From contig CBDESR010000004.1 of the NCBI GenBank assembly GCA_965242615.1, positions 558,001 through 622,000 on the forward strand: 64,000 nt of DNA, read 5' to 3'. The position numbers and the translations under genes were made by a program. This DNA comes from CBDBCU01 sp965242615 (lineage in GTDB: Bacteria; Chloroflexota; Dehalococcoidia; Lucifugimonadales; UBA3495). This document shows, piece after piece, positions 1-8,520 of the stretch; positions within the stretch are counted from its first letter, which is position 1; the number at the start of each line of letters is the position of its first letter. The notes under the pieces were generated by a model. That model made no database searches, was not told the origin of the DNA, and was given only the letters and a program-made list of their open reading frames with translations.

Positions 1-2
1 GG

Positions 3-554
3 GACGCCACCGCCATTGCCCGCAATCCTGCGACGGTAGCCCGACTCTGCGGCCGCCTCTATGAAATGGGGCTGGACAAAATCTACGAACGGGCTTCGGA
101 GCCAAAGGAAACCAACCGTCAAATCGGCCCTCTTTTCCGCCGCTGGCTTAACCGCAGAGACTTGGGTCTCCAGCCGGTCAAATTAGGCGATTTTGTCAAA
201 ACCCGGGCTAATGCCATCCTTGACGGCAGCGACGCCGAGTTGAAAGAATATGCCGCCCGGCATTTCAACTACAACTTGGACAAAGGCTTGGACTTGATAG
301 CCCGTTTCAATGGCAAGTATGTCATTGGCGAGGCAAAGTTCCTTACCGACTTTGGCGGCCACCAAAACGCCCAATTTAACGACGGCGTAGCGCCTTTGCT
401 GTTGGATGACCTCCGAGCCATTCCGGTCGCTATCCTTGATGGGGTGCTGTATATTAAGGGCAACAGCAAGATGCACAAAGCCATTGTCACCGACTTTCAG
501 GACAAGAACATTATGAGCAGTCTTGTCCTCCGCGAGTTTCTTTACCAGCTATGA
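3..554 (+). CDS. Type II restriction endonuclease, Tsp45I-like (5' end outside window)
   Basis: The reading frame is open from base 3, so the gene enters from the left edge; the first ATG in view (66) is internal. The visible 183 residues hold a PD-(D/E)XK-type core: a conserved Asp in KGLDLIARFNGKYVIGEAKF, with GEAK supplying the Glu and Lys of the nuclease site, followed by TDFGGHQNAQF. This block resembles the Tsp45I (GTSAC) restriction enzyme family. Its stop overlaps the start of the methylase by 4 bases (ATGA), the usual arrangement of a type II restriction-modification pair. The role would be cleavage of unmodified foreign DNA. The family is recognised by motif memory only; the cognate site in this organism is inferred, not shown. 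Confidence 0.72.
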   Translation, partial: DATAIARNPATVARLCGRLYEMGLDKIYERASEPKETNRQIGPLFRRWLNRRDLGLQPVKLGDFVKTRANAILDGSDAELKEYAARHFNYNLDKGLDLIARFNGKYVIGEAKFLTDFGGHQNAQFNDGVAPLLLDDLRAIPVAILDGVLYIKGNSKMHKAIVTDFQDKNIMSSLVLREFLYQL

Positions 555-1660
555 CGACTGCCGACCTCTTTGGGAATCCCTTCGCCGCCGCCGACTTGCC
601 CGGTGCTGAACAGCTCGAGCGAAAGGAGCTGAAGTCTGGCGGCAGTGAACTCTCCCCCAACCAACTCATCCTCGGCGAAAACCGCGCCGCCCTCCATTCC
701 CTCCTCCCCGACTACCGCGGCTGCATCGCCCTCATCTACATCGACCCGCCCTTTGCCACTAACTCCCAATTCCGCATCGGCAACGGCCGCGCCGCCACCA
801 TCAGCAGCCGCCACGCCGACCCGGTAGCCTACACCGACCACTTGCGCGGCGACGCCTACCTCGATTTTCTCCGGGAACGGCTGGTTTTGTTGCGGGAACT
901 GTTGTCTGCCAACGGCTCCCTCTACCTCCACATCGACTACAAAGTCGGCCATTATGTCAAAGTCCTGCTCGACGAAATCTTTGGCCCCAAAAACTTCCGC
1001 AACGACATCACCCGCATTAAAAGCAACCCCAAAAACTTCCCCCGCAAAGCCTACGGCAACATCAAAGACCTCATCCTCTTTTACTCCAAATCCCGGGAAA
1101 TCATCTGGAACGACCCGCAAATCCCCCTTTCCGACCCCGACCGGGAACGCCTGTTCCGCAAAGTGGACGCCGCCGGTCGCCGTTACACCACCATTCCCCT
1201 GCACGCCCCCGGCGAAACCGTCAACGGCAGCACCGGCCAGGAATGGCGCGGAATGGCGCCGCCGCCCGGCCGCCATTGGCGCAGCGCGCCGGCCGTTCTC
1301 GAGGAACTGGACCAACAAGGCTTGATTGAATGGTCGCCCAACGGCGTCCCCCGCAAAAAGATTTACGCCGACCAAAAGCCCGCCAAGCGAATGCAGGACA
1401 TCTGGGAATTCAAAGACCCGCCCTATCCCGCCTATCCCACCCAGAAAAGCCAGGATTTGCTCAACTTCATCATCGCCGCTTCCTCCAACCCCGGCGACCT
1501 GGTGCTGGACTCCTTTTGCGGCTCCGGCACAACTTTAATCGCCGCCCAAACCCAAAACCGCCGCTGGATTGGCATTGACAACTCACCCCAAGCCATCGCC
1601 ATCACCCGCCAGCGTCTTGCCGAACTTCCCGCCCCCATGCCTTTTTCCTGCCGCGAATGA
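551..1660 (+). CDS. DNA methyltransferase, beta class (N4/N6), cognate of the upstream restriction enzyme
   Basis: This 369-residue protein has the beta-class order of methylase motifs: the catalytic motif IV DPPF at residues 65-68 comes first, and the AdoMet-binding motif I (SFCGSGTT, residues 321-328) lies near the C terminus, followed by GIDNS (motif II). It therefore transfers methyl groups to an exocyclic amino group of adenine or cytosine; DPPF does not settle which. Translational coupling (ATGA overlap) to the upstream nuclease indicates it protects the host genome at the same site. Length and motifs look intact, and the C terminus follows the AdoMet domain closely. Confidence 0.88.
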   Translation: MTTADLFGNPFAAADLPGAEQLERKELKSGGSELSPNQLILGENRAALHSLLPDYRGCIALIYIDPPFATNSQFRIGNGRAATISSRHADPVAYTDHLRGDAYLDFLRERLVLLRELLSANGSLYLHIDYKVGHYVKVLLDEIFGPKNFRNDITRIKSNPKNFPRKAYGNIKDLILFYSKSREIIWNDPQIPLSDPDRERLFRKVDAAGRRYTTIPLHAPGETVNGSTGQEWRGMAPPPGRHWRSAPAVLEELDQQGLIEWSPNGVPRKKIYADQKPAKRMQDIWEFKDPPYPAYPTQKSQDLLNFIIAASSNPGDLVLDSFCGSGTTLIAAQTQNRRWIGIDNSPQAIAITRQRLAELPAPMPFSCRE

Positions 1661-1670
1661 CCCTCTAACC

Positions 1671-1694
1671 GTCCTTCCCGCGAAAACGGGATTG
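1671..1694. repeat. Degenerate copy of the CATTCCC...GGGAATC palindromic repeat
   Basis: A short palindrome (TTCCCGCGAAAACGGGA) sits just past the methylase stop. It is a weaker version of the hairpin repeat found at 14866, 32572, 39834, 41041, 41118, 41840, 43252 and 43316. Confidence 0.4.
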
Positions 1695-1712
1695 TGCCTC
1701 CCCAATACTCCA

Positions 1713-3032
1713 TCAACAACCGGAACCGCCTAGCCCCCCAAACCCATCCCGCCCTTTCCCCCGCCGCTCCATCCCGTAAGCCGCCGCCAGCAAAACCGCC
1801 CCGGCCGCCGCCAGTCCCAATCCCCAATTCCCCAAACCCGCCAGCAATCCCTCTGCCAACGCCTGCGCCGCATCCGCCAGCAACCCGGCTAACGCCGCCG
1901 ACCCGCCAGCGTCCGACTCCAGCAACTGCCTTACCCCCTCCGCCGCCACCCCCGGCAGCGCCGCCGTCGCCAGCCAGCCCAGCCCAAACACCGTCAGCCC
2001 GCTCAGCAGCAAAGTCACTCCCGGCCACCGCAAACTCCGCGCCAAGTTCGGCAAATACACCAATCCCATCAACAACGCCCCAACTCCCACTGTCGCCAAG
2101 GCCAGCCTTTGCCCCAGCCGCAACAAGTCATTAACCCGGTCCCGCGCCCCATCTATTTCCTGTTGCAGCTCCGCCGCCCCAGCATATCCCATCCCTTCGG
2201 CCGCCAACGGCAACAAATGCCACCGCCCCCGTTCATCCAATCCCAGCCCAATCCCGGCATCAGCAATCCCCTGCTCCACCACCGGCTCCCCGATTGCCCG
2301 CGCCGCCGCCTTCAGAAACCCCGGCGTATCCCCGGCCGCAAACTGCTCCCGCAGCTCCGGTTCCGCTGCCGTCCAACTATCCCGCGCTGCCGCCGGCAAT
2401 TCCAGATACTCCGGCAGCTGCGCCACCGCCAACTCAAAAACTGCCGGCCGCACCGGCTCCGGCAGAATTGCGATAGACGGTATCGTCTCCGGCAATTCCT
2501 CCCGGAAAATCAGCCCCTCCAGCGACTCCCCCAACGCCCGCACATACTCCCCTCCCGCCAGCGGATTGAACAGCATCCCCGGCTCCACCACCTCCAGCCG
2601 GTCAATCCGCCCTTCCACATAATCCAGCGCCGCCGCCCCCAGCCGCATCAACGGCTCCGCCAACTCCAGATAAAGCTCCAACCGCCCGGCTTCCCCCTGA
2701 AAATACGCCGCCGCCCGATGCAAATTCCCCTCCACCTGCCCTTGCAGATACTCCGGCGGTGCCGCTTCCCGCACTATCCCCGTCAAATCCCCATAATCCA
2801 CCGGCAGATTTTCCCCCAGCCGCTCCCCCATCCAAAGCTCCCCCTCCTCTCCCGCCAGAACCTCCGAATAAATCCGCTCGTACGCGTCCACCTCAGCCAG
2901 CGCGTCCGCATAAACCCCGGCGTCAAAAACCTTCCCCGCCGCCTGATTCAAAACCGCCCAAACCAGAAACCCGGCAAACACCGCCAACCCCAAAACCAGG
3001 GCCGCCAACGCGCGCACTATGGAAAGCAGCAT
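1713..3032 (-). CDS. Multi-pass membrane protein of unknown function
   Basis: About 439 residues. An N-terminal membrane helix (LSIVRALAALVLGLAVFAGF) is followed by a roughly 270-residue hydrophilic, Glu-rich domain predicted outside the cytoplasm, then three C-terminal hydrophobic segments and a short basic Gly-rich tail. I do not recognise the family. The start at 3032 is chosen because a GGGAGAG ribosome site precedes this ATG; a TTG start at 3053 is also in frame. It faces the methylase gene tail to tail and shares no operon with its neighbours. Confidence 0.75.
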   Translation of the reverse strand: MLLSIVRALAALVLGLAVFAGFLVWAVLNQAAGKVFDAGVYADALAEVDAYERIYSEVLAGEEGELWMGERLGENLPVDYGDLTGIVREAAPPEYLQGQVEGNLHRAAAYFQGEAGRLELYLELAEPLMRLGAAALDYVEGRIDRLEVVEPGMLFNPLAGGEYVRALGESLEGLIFREELPETIPSIAILPEPVRPAVFELAVAQLPEYLELPAAARDSWTAAEPELREQFAAGDTPGFLKAAARAIGEPVVEQGIADAGIGLGLDERGRWHLLPLAAEGMGYAGAAELQQEIDGARDRVNDLLRLGQRLALATVGVGALLMGLVYLPNLARSLRWPGVTLLLSGLTVFGLGWLATAALPGVAAEGVRQLLESDAGGSAALAGLLADAAQALAEGLLAGLGNWGLGLAAAGAVLLAAAYGMERRGKGRDGFGGLGGSGC

Positions 3033-3157
3033 TACTCGAGTCTCTCCCACCAAGCCGTGATTCCCGCCCCCGAATTATACAACGCCAGCCCTTGCCGCCC
3101 GCCCAAAACCACCCAACGTCCTTTAACCGTCATTGACTGGTGGAATAATCGGGTTAG

Positions 3158-3739
3158 TTATCGGCGATAGGTTCGTGCCGGTTCAGTGAGTTTTATGAAG
3201 CCTTCTTGCCGAGACAAGGGAAGTAGCAATGATACCGGCACGTAGGCATAGATGTAATCGTCACCGCTCGCCCGGATTCGTCCAACATCGTTTTCATTCC
3301 GGTTCGAGAACCAAGTTACCCCATTGGTCTCTAGCCAAGTGATGACAGCGTCGGTGCTGGCCTTGTCCGTAAGAGCGATCCGGACATATACGGTCTGTAC
3401 CTCGGCAGCAGATTGGCCGGAGGGACCTGCCGCGGCCGCCTCTGCCTCAGTTACCACCACAACATTGTTAAAGCGGCCCAACGCGGGATACTTGAGCGAG
3501 GGTTTTGTGGGAGCAGCAGGTCCACATATCTCGCCCCCGGGTATATGGACAGATTGAGCGCAGTCCAGTTCAGGAGTAGGCTTAGGGGTTTCCGCCGCCT
3601 CAGTCGGTTCACCCCCGCCGCTCACCTGCACCACCGGCAAAACATTCCCATCCGCCGGAGCCGGCGCCACCGGCCCGCAAGCCAGCACCGTAGCGGCGGC
3701 CGCAATCAGCAACAACAGAGCAGTCAACAACGGCGGCAT
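3158..3739 (-). CDS. Secreted lipoprotein with a C-terminal propeptide-like domain
   Basis: The first 20 residues form a lipoprotein signal ending in the lipobox TVLAC. A Thr/Pro-rich linker and a CGP-type segment follow. The last ~75 residues (from VYVRIALTDK) have an alternating beta-alpha pattern that recalls the I9 propeptide/inhibitor fold, which is inference only. The start at 3739 is favoured by a GGAGGG site nine bases upstream; 13 further codons are open upstream. No function is assigned. Confidence 0.68.
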   Translation of the reverse strand: MPPLLTALLLLIAAAATVLACGPVAPAPADGNVLPVVQVSGGGEPTEAAETPKPTPELDCAQSVHIPGGEICGPAAPTKPSLKYPALGRFNNVVVVTEAEAAAAGPSGQSAAEVQTVYVRIALTDKASTDAVITWLETNGVTWFSNRNENDVGRIRASGDDYIYAYVPVSLLLPLSRQEGFIKLTEPARTYRR

Positions 3740-3796
3740 TATTTCCCTCCAAGTCAGGCGGCGGTTAGTCCGTGGCAAGAGTAGCCGGTAGGCTAG

Positions 3797-3856
3797 GGGG
3801 TGTCAATTATCCCAACACCCATCACATTGACACCCCAAGCCGGTTGGTGATACATT
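3797..3856 (+). promoter_or_regulatory. Promoter with inverted repeat upstream of etfB
   Basis: A TTGACA box (3827-3832) is followed after 18 bases by TACATT (3851-3856). A perfect 11-bp inverted repeat, GGGGTGTCAAT at 3797-3807 and its complement at 3826-3836, overlaps the -35 box. That placement suits a repressor or activator site for the etfBA operon, though it could instead be a transcript hairpin. Confidence 0.5.
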
Positions 3857-3901
3857 TCACAAAGCAAATCACCCCGCCATCCCGCCAAAAGGAACTGCAC
3901 A

Positions 3902-4702
3902 ATGCCCGTCAAAATCGCCGTCCTGGCCAAGCAGGTCATCGACCCGGAAATGCCCGCCGCCGCCTTTCACATCGACCCCAACGCCAAGCAGGTTGTCCCT
4001 CCGGCCAACATCCCCCCCGTTGTCAACGGCTTCGACGAAAACGCCGTCGAAGCCGCCCTCCGCATCAAGGACGCCCAGGAAGCCGCCGTTACCGTCATCT
4101 CCGCCGGCCCCGCCTTCGCCCTCGATGTAATGAAAAAGCCCCTCTCGATGGGCGCCGACGAACTGGTACTCCTTCAGGATGATGCCTTCGCCAACACCGT
4201 CGACAGCTTCTTTACCGCCCAACTCCTCGCCGCCGCCATTCGCAAACTCGACGGCTTCGACCTCATCATCTGCGGCCGGCAGGCTTCCGATTGGGACAAC
4301 GCCCAAGTGCCGCTGGGCATTGCCGAACTCCTCGGCCTCTCCTGCGTGGCCCTGGGCAAAAAAGTGGACATCACCGCTGACCAGGTCATCGTCGAGCGGC
4401 TCATCCCCGATGGCTACGAAGTGGTCGCCGTCCCCCGTCCCGCTCTGGTCACCGTCAGCAACGAACTCGGCCAGCCCCGCTATCCCACCCTCCGCGGCAT
4501 TATGGCCGCCACCCGCAAACGTCCCACCATCTGGAGCAAAGCCGACCTCGGCATTGACGCCGCCCAACTCGAACCGCGCCTCACCCTCCACGACCTCTTT
4601 GTCCCGGTCAGCAACGCCGAATGTGAAATCATCGAAGGCGATGACCCCGCCGATGCCGGCCGCAAACTGGCCCTCCGCCTGCGCGAGGACAAGTTCATCT
4701 AA
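3902..4702 (+). CDS. etfB: Electron transfer flavoprotein, beta subunit
   Basis: A 266-residue protein, the usual EtfB length. It starts with the family pattern (KIAVLAKQVID), contains NGFDENAVEAALRIKD and the nucleotide-binding stretch around DLIICGRQASDWDNAQVP, and ends with the adenosine-pocket region. EtfB pairs with EtfA to form a cytosolic FAD/AMP-binding heterodimer that carries electrons from acyl-CoA or other dehydrogenases to the membrane quinone pool. etfA follows after 51 bases. No dehydrogenase or ETF-quinone oxidoreductase lies beside it, so the electron donor is unknown. Confidence 0.93.
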   Translation: MPVKIAVLAKQVIDPEMPAAAFHIDPNAKQVVPPANIPPVVNGFDENAVEAALRIKDAQEAAVTVISAGPAFALDVMKKPLSMGADELVLLQDDAFANTVDSFFTAQLLAAAIRKLDGFDLIICGRQASDWDNAQVPLGIAELLGLSCVALGKKVDITADQVIVERLIPDGYEVVAVPRPALVTVSNELGQPRYPTLRGIMAATRKRPTIWSKADLGIDAAQLEPRLTLHDLFVPVSNAECEIIEGDDPADAGRKLALRLREDKFI

Positions 4703-4753
4703 CCCTCAACCCCCATCCCGCCCCGCAACCACCATCCAACGGAGGCCCCTAAA

Positions 4754-5752
4754 ATGGCAGACGGAACCGGAGTATTGATTATCGGCGAAGCCCCCGCCGG
4801 CCAGCTCAGCCTGACCACCCTGGAAGTGCTGAACGCCGGCCGCCAAGTCGCCGACACTTTGGCCCAGGAACTCTCCATCGGCTTATTCGGCAGCGACTTG
4901 GCTGATGCCGCCCCCCAAGCCATCGCCCACGGCGCCGACCGGGTTTATTCCGTAACCCATCCCGCTTTGGCCGACTACCAAGCCGAACTCTACCTTTCCG
5001 CTATGGAAACCCTGTGCCGGGAAGTCAACCCCGCCGTCATCCTCATCGGCCGCACCAACGAAGGCCGCGAAATCGCCCCCCGTCTCGCTTTCCGCCTCGG
5101 CGTCGGCTTGGCCCAAGACTGCCTCGAAGTTTCCGCCGACCCCGCCACCGGCAAGCTCCTCGCCAACCGCCCGGTCTATGGCGGCAGCGCCGTGGCCGTA
5201 GTCAGCTGCAACTACACCCCCCAAGTCGCCGCCCTCCGCCCCAAAGCCTACGAACCCCGCCCACCGGACGCCGCCCGTCAAGGCAGCACCATCTCCTTCC
5301 CGGTGGACTTGGACGCCGCCCTGGCCCAAAGCCAAATCCTCGACACCGTCAAAGAGGAAGCCGCCGGCGTCAAACTCGAGGATGCCAATATCGTCGTCGC
5401 CGGCGGCCGCGGCCTCGGCGGCCCCGAACCCTTTGCCAACCTCGAGGAACTGGCTAAACTGTTGGGCGGCGCCGTCGGTGCCTCCCGGGCCGCCGTCGAC
5501 TCCGGCTGGGTTCCCGCCAGCTACCAGGTCGGCTTAACCGGCAAAACCATCACCCCCGACCTTTACATCACCGTCGCCATCTCCGGCGCCAGCCAGCACC
5601 TCGCCGGCTGCTCCGGCGCCAAAGCCATCGTCGCCATCAACAAAGACCCCGACGCCAACATTTTCAAAGAAGCCCGCTACGGCGTCATCGGCGACTGGGA
5701 AACCGTCCTAACCGCCTTCACCGAAACCATCCGCGAACTGGTCGAGGATTAG
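4754..5752 (+). CDS. etfA: Electron transfer flavoprotein, alpha subunit
   Basis: 332 residues. The N-terminal half is the ETF alpha/beta domain (ILIGRTNEGREIAPRLAFRLGVGLAQDC). The C-terminal half is the FAD domain, with VVAGGRGLGGPEPF, then the signature covering YQVGLTGKTITPDLYI, ISGASQHLAGCSGAKAIVAI and NKDPDANIFKEARYGVIGDW. It completes the ETF heterodimer with EtfB and binds the redox-active FAD. A GGAGG site precedes the ATG, and both genes share the promoter ahead of etfB. All signature residues are present. Confidence 0.95.
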   Translation: MADGTGVLIIGEAPAGQLSLTTLEVLNAGRQVADTLAQELSIGLFGSDLADAAPQAIAHGADRVYSVTHPALADYQAELYLSAMETLCREVNPAVILIGRTNEGREIAPRLAFRLGVGLAQDCLEVSADPATGKLLANRPVYGGSAVAVVSCNYTPQVAALRPKAYEPRPPDAARQGSTISFPVDLDAALAQSQILDTVKEEAAGVKLEDANIVVAGGRGLGGPEPFANLEELAKLLGGAVGASRAAVDSGWVPASYQVGLTGKTITPDLYITVAISGASQHLAGCSGAKAIVAINKDPDANIFKEARYGVIGDWETVLTAFTETIRELVED

Positions 5753-5796
5753 CGCACCAACCTTCCCGCTACCCGACCATTTGGGAGTGATACAAT

Positions 5797-6231
5797 ATGC
5801 GGAGAGCATCACTGCTCATTGCAGTTTCCATCGGGGCCGCAATAGCTGTGGCGGTTATGGTGGTTGCCATATCGGCTTTTCGGGAGCTATCGCCTCTCGA
5901 AATAGTCTTATTGCAGTTCTTTGTCTTGGTGTTGGGACTGTACGGCTCTTACCGCTTCGGGCAGAACTCTGCCCGGGCCTCCGCCCGCGATGTAATCCGA
6001 CCTCACGCCCGCTCCGCGGTACGCAGTCTGTTGGGCTTGCGCGACAGCCTTTACGGGTTATACTACCGAGTTGATGAATACCGCTCTAGTGCGGCAGACC
6101 ACCGCCTCGACGTCATACAAGCCATCGTCGAGGAGCAAATACCTATCGGCGATTCCGCCATCGAGGATTGGCGCGACATTGCTCCGGAGGATGTAGCGGA
6201 GATTATCCAAAGGTGGGAAAACCAGGAGTGA
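5797..6231 (+). CDS. Small membrane protein with cytoplasmic C-terminal helical domain
   Basis: 144 residues with two predicted membrane helices (residues 5-27 and 33-52), followed by an Arg-rich stretch and an amphipathic helical domain that ends PEDVAEIIQRWENQE. No family is recognised. The next gene starts nine bases downstream on the same strand, so the two are probably co-transcribed and may work together. Confidence 0.65.
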   Translation: MRRASLLIAVSIGAAIAVAVMVVAISAFRELSPLEIVLLQFFVLVLGLYGSYRFGQNSARASARDVIRPHARSAVRSLLGLRDSLYGLYYRVDEYRSSAADHRLDVIQAIVEEQIPIGDSAIEDWRDIAPEDVAEIIQRWENQE

Positions 6232-6240
6232 ACTGAGAAA

Positions 6241-6663
6241 ATGACGACCAAAACCAAACCCATCCACGGTAAAATCGCCAAAATCCTCAACTCCCGCGAA
6301 GTAGCCTTGAACATTGGCAAGGACCAAGGCGTCACCCTTGGTATGCGCTTCGAGATTTTGTCTCCCCTAGGATACGAAATCCCCGACCCGGACACCGGCG
6401 TCATCTTGGGTTCCGTCGCTTCGCCCAAGGTTCCGGTAGAGATAACCCGCGTCCAAGACAGCCTGTCTGTCGCCACCACCTACCGCACCAAGCGCGTGGA
6501 CATCAGCAAACGCGCCCTCTTCCAGCGGCCCCAATGGGAACGCCGCTACGAAACCCTAAAATCCGGCGGCGGCTTCGCCAAAGACACCATCGACCTCGAC
6601 CCCGCCGACAGCTACGTCGCCATCGGCGACCCCGTAGTCCAAGTTATCGACGACCCAGCCTAG
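6241..6663 (+). CDS. Small beta-rich protein, resembling FlgT C-terminal/SH3-like domains
   Basis: 140 residues. The first half has the pattern GKIAKILNSREVALNIGKDQGV...GMRFEIL..DPDTGVILGS, seen in small beta-barrel domains related to the FlgT C-terminal domain; I take this as a fold resemblance, not a function. It is likely co-transcribed with the two-helix membrane protein upstream. The last ten codons and the stop lie inside an 83-bp unit that is exactly duplicated downstream. Confidence 0.65.
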   Translation: MTTKTKPIHGKIAKILNSREVALNIGKDQGVTLGMRFEILSPLGYEIPDPDTGVILGSVASPKVPVEITRVQDSLSVATTYRTKRVDISKRALFQRPQWERRYETLKSGGGFAKDTIDLDPADSYVAIGDPVVQVIDDPA

Positions 6664-6799
6664 TCCCTTCCTTGCCGCAGTTTGCCGCCCTCCTTGAACC
6701 TGTTGCCCAATGGCAAGTAGTCCAAGTTATCGACGACCCAGCCTAGTCCCTTCCTTGCCGCAGTTTGCCGCCCTCCTTGAACCTGTTGCCCAATGGCAA
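6634..6799. repeat. 83-bp perfect tandem duplication
   Basis: Bases 6634-6716 are repeated exactly at 6717-6799. The unit includes the last ten codons and stop of the preceding gene plus 53 bases of trailer. The second copy abuts the end of panC, which converges on it. It looks like a recent duplication by slippage or unequal exchange, or an assembly artefact. Confidence 0.9.
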
Positions 6800-6803
6800 A
6801 CTG

Positions 6804-7640
6804 CTACCCCACCACCACACAATCAATCAGCCGCGTCCCCCCAAACCAAACCGCCGCCGACACCATCACCCGGCCCGTCACCCCCTCCACCTCCTCCAGC
6901 GTCTCGGCATCCGCCACACTCACATAGTCAATCCCGTCCACCAGCCGCTCCCCCTCCAAAACCCGCCGCGCCTCCGCCCGCAGCCGCGCCCCGTCCCGCA
7001 CTCCCGCCGCCAGCAATTCCTCCGCCGCTCGCAACGCCCGATACAAAACCGGCGCCGCCGCCCGCTGCTCCCCCGTCAAATAAGCGTTGCGGCTGCTCAA
7101 CGCCAACCCGTCCCCATCCCGAGCCGTCGGTACCACCGCCAACTCCACCCCCAGATTCAAGTCCCGTACCAACTGACGAATAACCGCTATCTGCTGCCCA
7201 TCCTTCTGCCCAAAATACGCCCGCTCCGGCCCGACAATGTTAAACAGCTTGACCACCACCGTCGCCACGCCCCGAAAATGCCCCGGCCGCGCCGCCCCTT
7301 CCAGTCGGCTTGCTATCGCCCCCGGCTCAATCCAGGTATCAAACCCCGGCGGATAAATCTCCGCCACCGCCGGCACAAACACCAAATCCACCCCTTCCGC
7401 TTCCAGCAATGCCAAATCCCGCCCCAAATCCCGGGGATACCGCGCCAAATCCTCCCCCGCCCCAAACTGCGCCGGATTAACAAACACCGACGCCGCCACC
7501 GCCGCGCACTCCTCCCTGGCCCGCCGCACCAGCTCCAAATGCCCCCGATGCAACGCCCCCATAGTAGCCACCAACCCCAAAGGCCGCGCTACTCCCCGGC
7601 AGGCCGCCGCCATCTCCCGGCAAGTTTCTAGGATTTGCAT
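6804..7640 (-). CDS. panC: Pantoate--beta-alanine ligase (pantothenate synthetase)
   Basis: 278 residues, the usual PanC length. The enzyme adenylates pantoate and condenses it with beta-alanine to make pantothenate, the CoA precursor, in the cytosol. Visible signatures are LVATMGALHRGHLELVRRA (nucleotide-binding HxGH-like), SVFVNPAQFGAGEDLARYPR, the pantoate-site region with RPGHFRGVATVVVKLFNIV, the motif YFGQKDGQQ, and ALSSRNAYL in place of the usual MSSRN. The start at 7640 (MQILET) gives the standard N terminus. No panB or panD is nearby. Confidence 0.93.
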   Translation of the reverse strand: MQILETCREMAAACRGVARPLGLVATMGALHRGHLELVRRAREECAAVAASVFVNPAQFGAGEDLARYPRDLGRDLALLEAEGVDLVFVPAVAEIYPPGFDTWIEPGAIASRLEGAARPGHFRGVATVVVKLFNIVGPERAYFGQKDGQQIAVIRQLVRDLNLGVELAVVPTARDGDGLALSSRNAYLTGEQRAAAPVLYRALRAAEELLAAGVRDGARLRAEARRVLEGERLVDGIDYVSVADAETLEEVEGVTGRVMVSAAVWFGGTRLIDCVVVG

Positions 7641-7654
7641 GGCAGTAAGGAAAA

Positions 7655-8413
7655 TCACCTTCGGATGTCAACCAGATTGAACGGCCTACCCTCTGCCCCA
7701 CACCATTGAGACCCGATAAAGCTACCTAGCCTCTCATCCAAGACAAGCCTATGCGCCGGCTGAGCAACGATAAAGAAAACCCGCGAAGTCCCAGTAGCAC
7801 GATACCACAACGACCAGATTTTCCGACCGTCAAACTCCGATTGCAACCTTCGCCCGACGCACTGGATTTGCTCTTCATGCGTACAACCCCGTCCGAAGGA
7901 ATGGTAAATGACCAGGCTTTGCCCCCGTTCTATGAAGTGGTTCAGTTCACTCAAATAGGTGTGCTTGGGGCTGGCAAGTCTCGCGTTTGGGGATGCAATC
8001 CCATTGTCCGGGTCAACTAGAACCACATGAGACCCCTCGGTAACTTCCATAGCGTCCCCTAGCCAGTTCTCACGGGCCAACCTCCTGAACCGGGTGTCAA
8101 GTTCCGGTGGGGGCGAAACCCTCGGGGAGAAGTAGGTCGTATCCCAAGGGAGTATCCGACCTTGCCGGGTGTCCTCAACCGTGCCGGCCCGTATCTCTCC
8201 CAACCGGCGGTACAGGTAGGGGTCACGGCCCCGCAGATCCAATGGCGTATCGATCCCGCCATCACCGTTCTCCTCATTCGGGTGCAGATACCACACTACG
8301 CCCAACCTCAACCGCTCACCGTCCGGCATATCCGGCCCCGTCACCCCAGTAGTCCACCGCAACAATCCCAGTTTCCCAAAGTCCCCAACATCCCCCACAT
8401 ACCGGTTCTGCAT
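7655..8413 (-). CDS. Conserved hypothetical protein (MQNRYVGDVGDFGKLGLLR family)
   Basis: 252 residues, with a strong ribosome site (GGAGGG) before the ATG. The opening MQNRYVGDVGDFGKLGLLR is the hallmark of a family of uncharacterised proteins that I recall being scattered among bacteria. Other conserved-looking blocks are GVVWYLHPNEENGDGG, HVVLVDPDNGIA and HSFGRGCTHEEQI. The DPDNG and YHS segments suggest an enzyme, but no reaction can be assigned. It ends 14 bases before panC and may be co-transcribed with it. Confidence 0.7.
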   Translation of the reverse strand: MQNRYVGDVGDFGKLGLLRWTTGVTGPDMPDGERLRLGVVWYLHPNEENGDGGIDTPLDLRGRDPYLYRRLGEIRAGTVEDTRQGRILPWDTTYFSPRVSPPPELDTRFRRLARENWLGDAMEVTEGSHVVLVDPDNGIASPNARLASPKHTYLSELNHFIERGQSLVIYHSFGRGCTHEEQIQCVGRRLQSEFDGRKIWSLWYRATGTSRVFFIVAQPAHRLVLDERLGSFIGSQWCGAEGRPFNLVDIRR

Positions 8414-8470
8414 AACTCCGTCCCTCCTCTAAATTCCTGATTTACCGCCCACCGGCGGCGTTCTATGTAG

Positions 8471-8491
8471 GGGCAACCCTCGTGGTTGCCC
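8471..8491. repeat. Hairpin GGGCAACC-CTCGT-GGTTGCCC
   Basis: A perfect 8-bp stem with a 5-base loop between the herA end and the next gene start. No T tract follows on either strand, so it is more likely a dispersed palindrome than a classic terminator. Confidence 0.4.
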
Positions 8492-8520
8492 TGCTTCTGG
8501 AATTGCCTTGCCTACCACCC

